Source of the DNA: Methylococcaceae bacterium UBA1147
GTDB lineage: Bacteria; Pseudomonadota; Gammaproteobacteria; Methylococcales; UBA1147
Direction: 5' to 3'
Assembly: GCA_002311315.1 (NCBI GenBank)
Contig: DBZZ01000074.1
Location: 22,257 to 28,599 of the forward strand
DNA: 6,343 bases
Shown here: positions 6,316 through 6,343 of the stretch, in pieces
Layout of the letters: the number at the start of each line of letters is the position of its first letter
Position numbering within the stretch: position 1 is the first letter of the stretch
Notes under the pieces: model-generated
What the model was told of the DNA's origin: nothing
The model's database searches: none
The model's input: only the letters and a program-made list of their open reading frames with translations
Translations under genes and position numbers: made by a program

Positions 6316-6343
6316 GGCTGTGGGAAAAGCCCCGCCGTATCCC

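Noticed and set aside
6225..6343. Lipoprotein frame continuing upstream to the window edge
   Set aside because: A longer protein would bury the signal peptide and lipobox. The AGGAG site fits the ATG at 6224. Another minus-strand frame ends with TAG at 6247-6245 and could be the tail of an upstream gene, but too little is visible to call it.

Overview
The window is a housekeeping stretch of a bacterial chromosome, most likely from a gammaproteobacterium. The evidence is the gene set queG, nnr, tsaE and amiB, the neighbourhood known from Escherichia coli and many relatives. The encoded proteins also resemble gammaproteobacterial versions: AmiB has an AMIN, amidase and C-terminal LysM layout, and QueG has the proteobacterial C-terminus. 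No tRNA, rRNA, CRISPR array, insertion sequence or prophage signal was seen, and base composition looks even across the genes. I cannot name a genus.

Layout, left to right. Positions 1-1308 (minus) hold most of amiB, a septal peptidoglycan amidase whose 3' end lies off the left edge within the LysM repeat. Positions 1309-1489 are a gene-free, AT-rich leader with three GGTTSAA repeats and a short hairpin, and may carry an amiB promoter. Positions 1490-1939 (minus) are tsaE, an ATPase for t6A tRNA modification. It overlaps by 4 nt (GTGA) the upstream 1936-3429 (minus) nnr gene, a bifunctional NAD(P)HX epimerase/dehydratase. An 82-bp divergent spacer (3430-3511) separates nnr from a plus-strand pair: a small four-helix CopD-like membrane protein (3512-3976) and, 9 bp on, queG (3986-5107), the last enzyme of queuosine synthesis.

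A gene-poor 206-bp stretch follows (5108-5313), with one weak hairpin near its right end. Then come two minus-strand genes: a MESH1-like HD hydrolase of the small alarmone hydrolase type (5314-5877), and upstream of it a gene for a very small cysteine-rich lipoprotein (5994-6224) with a clear Shine-Dalgarno sequence. The last 119 bp contain a 7-bp-stem hairpin but no gene I can support.

Functionally the genes concern metabolite repair (Nnr), tRNA modification (TsaE, QueG), cell separation (AmiB) and probably nucleotide-signal or NADPH turnover (MESH1-like). They form no single pathway; nnr-tsaE-amiB is a positional cluster common in bacteria. The least explained parts are the small lipoprotein, its possible link to the MESH1-like gene, and the repeat-bearing amiB leader. 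I saw no convincing undescribed multi-gene system.
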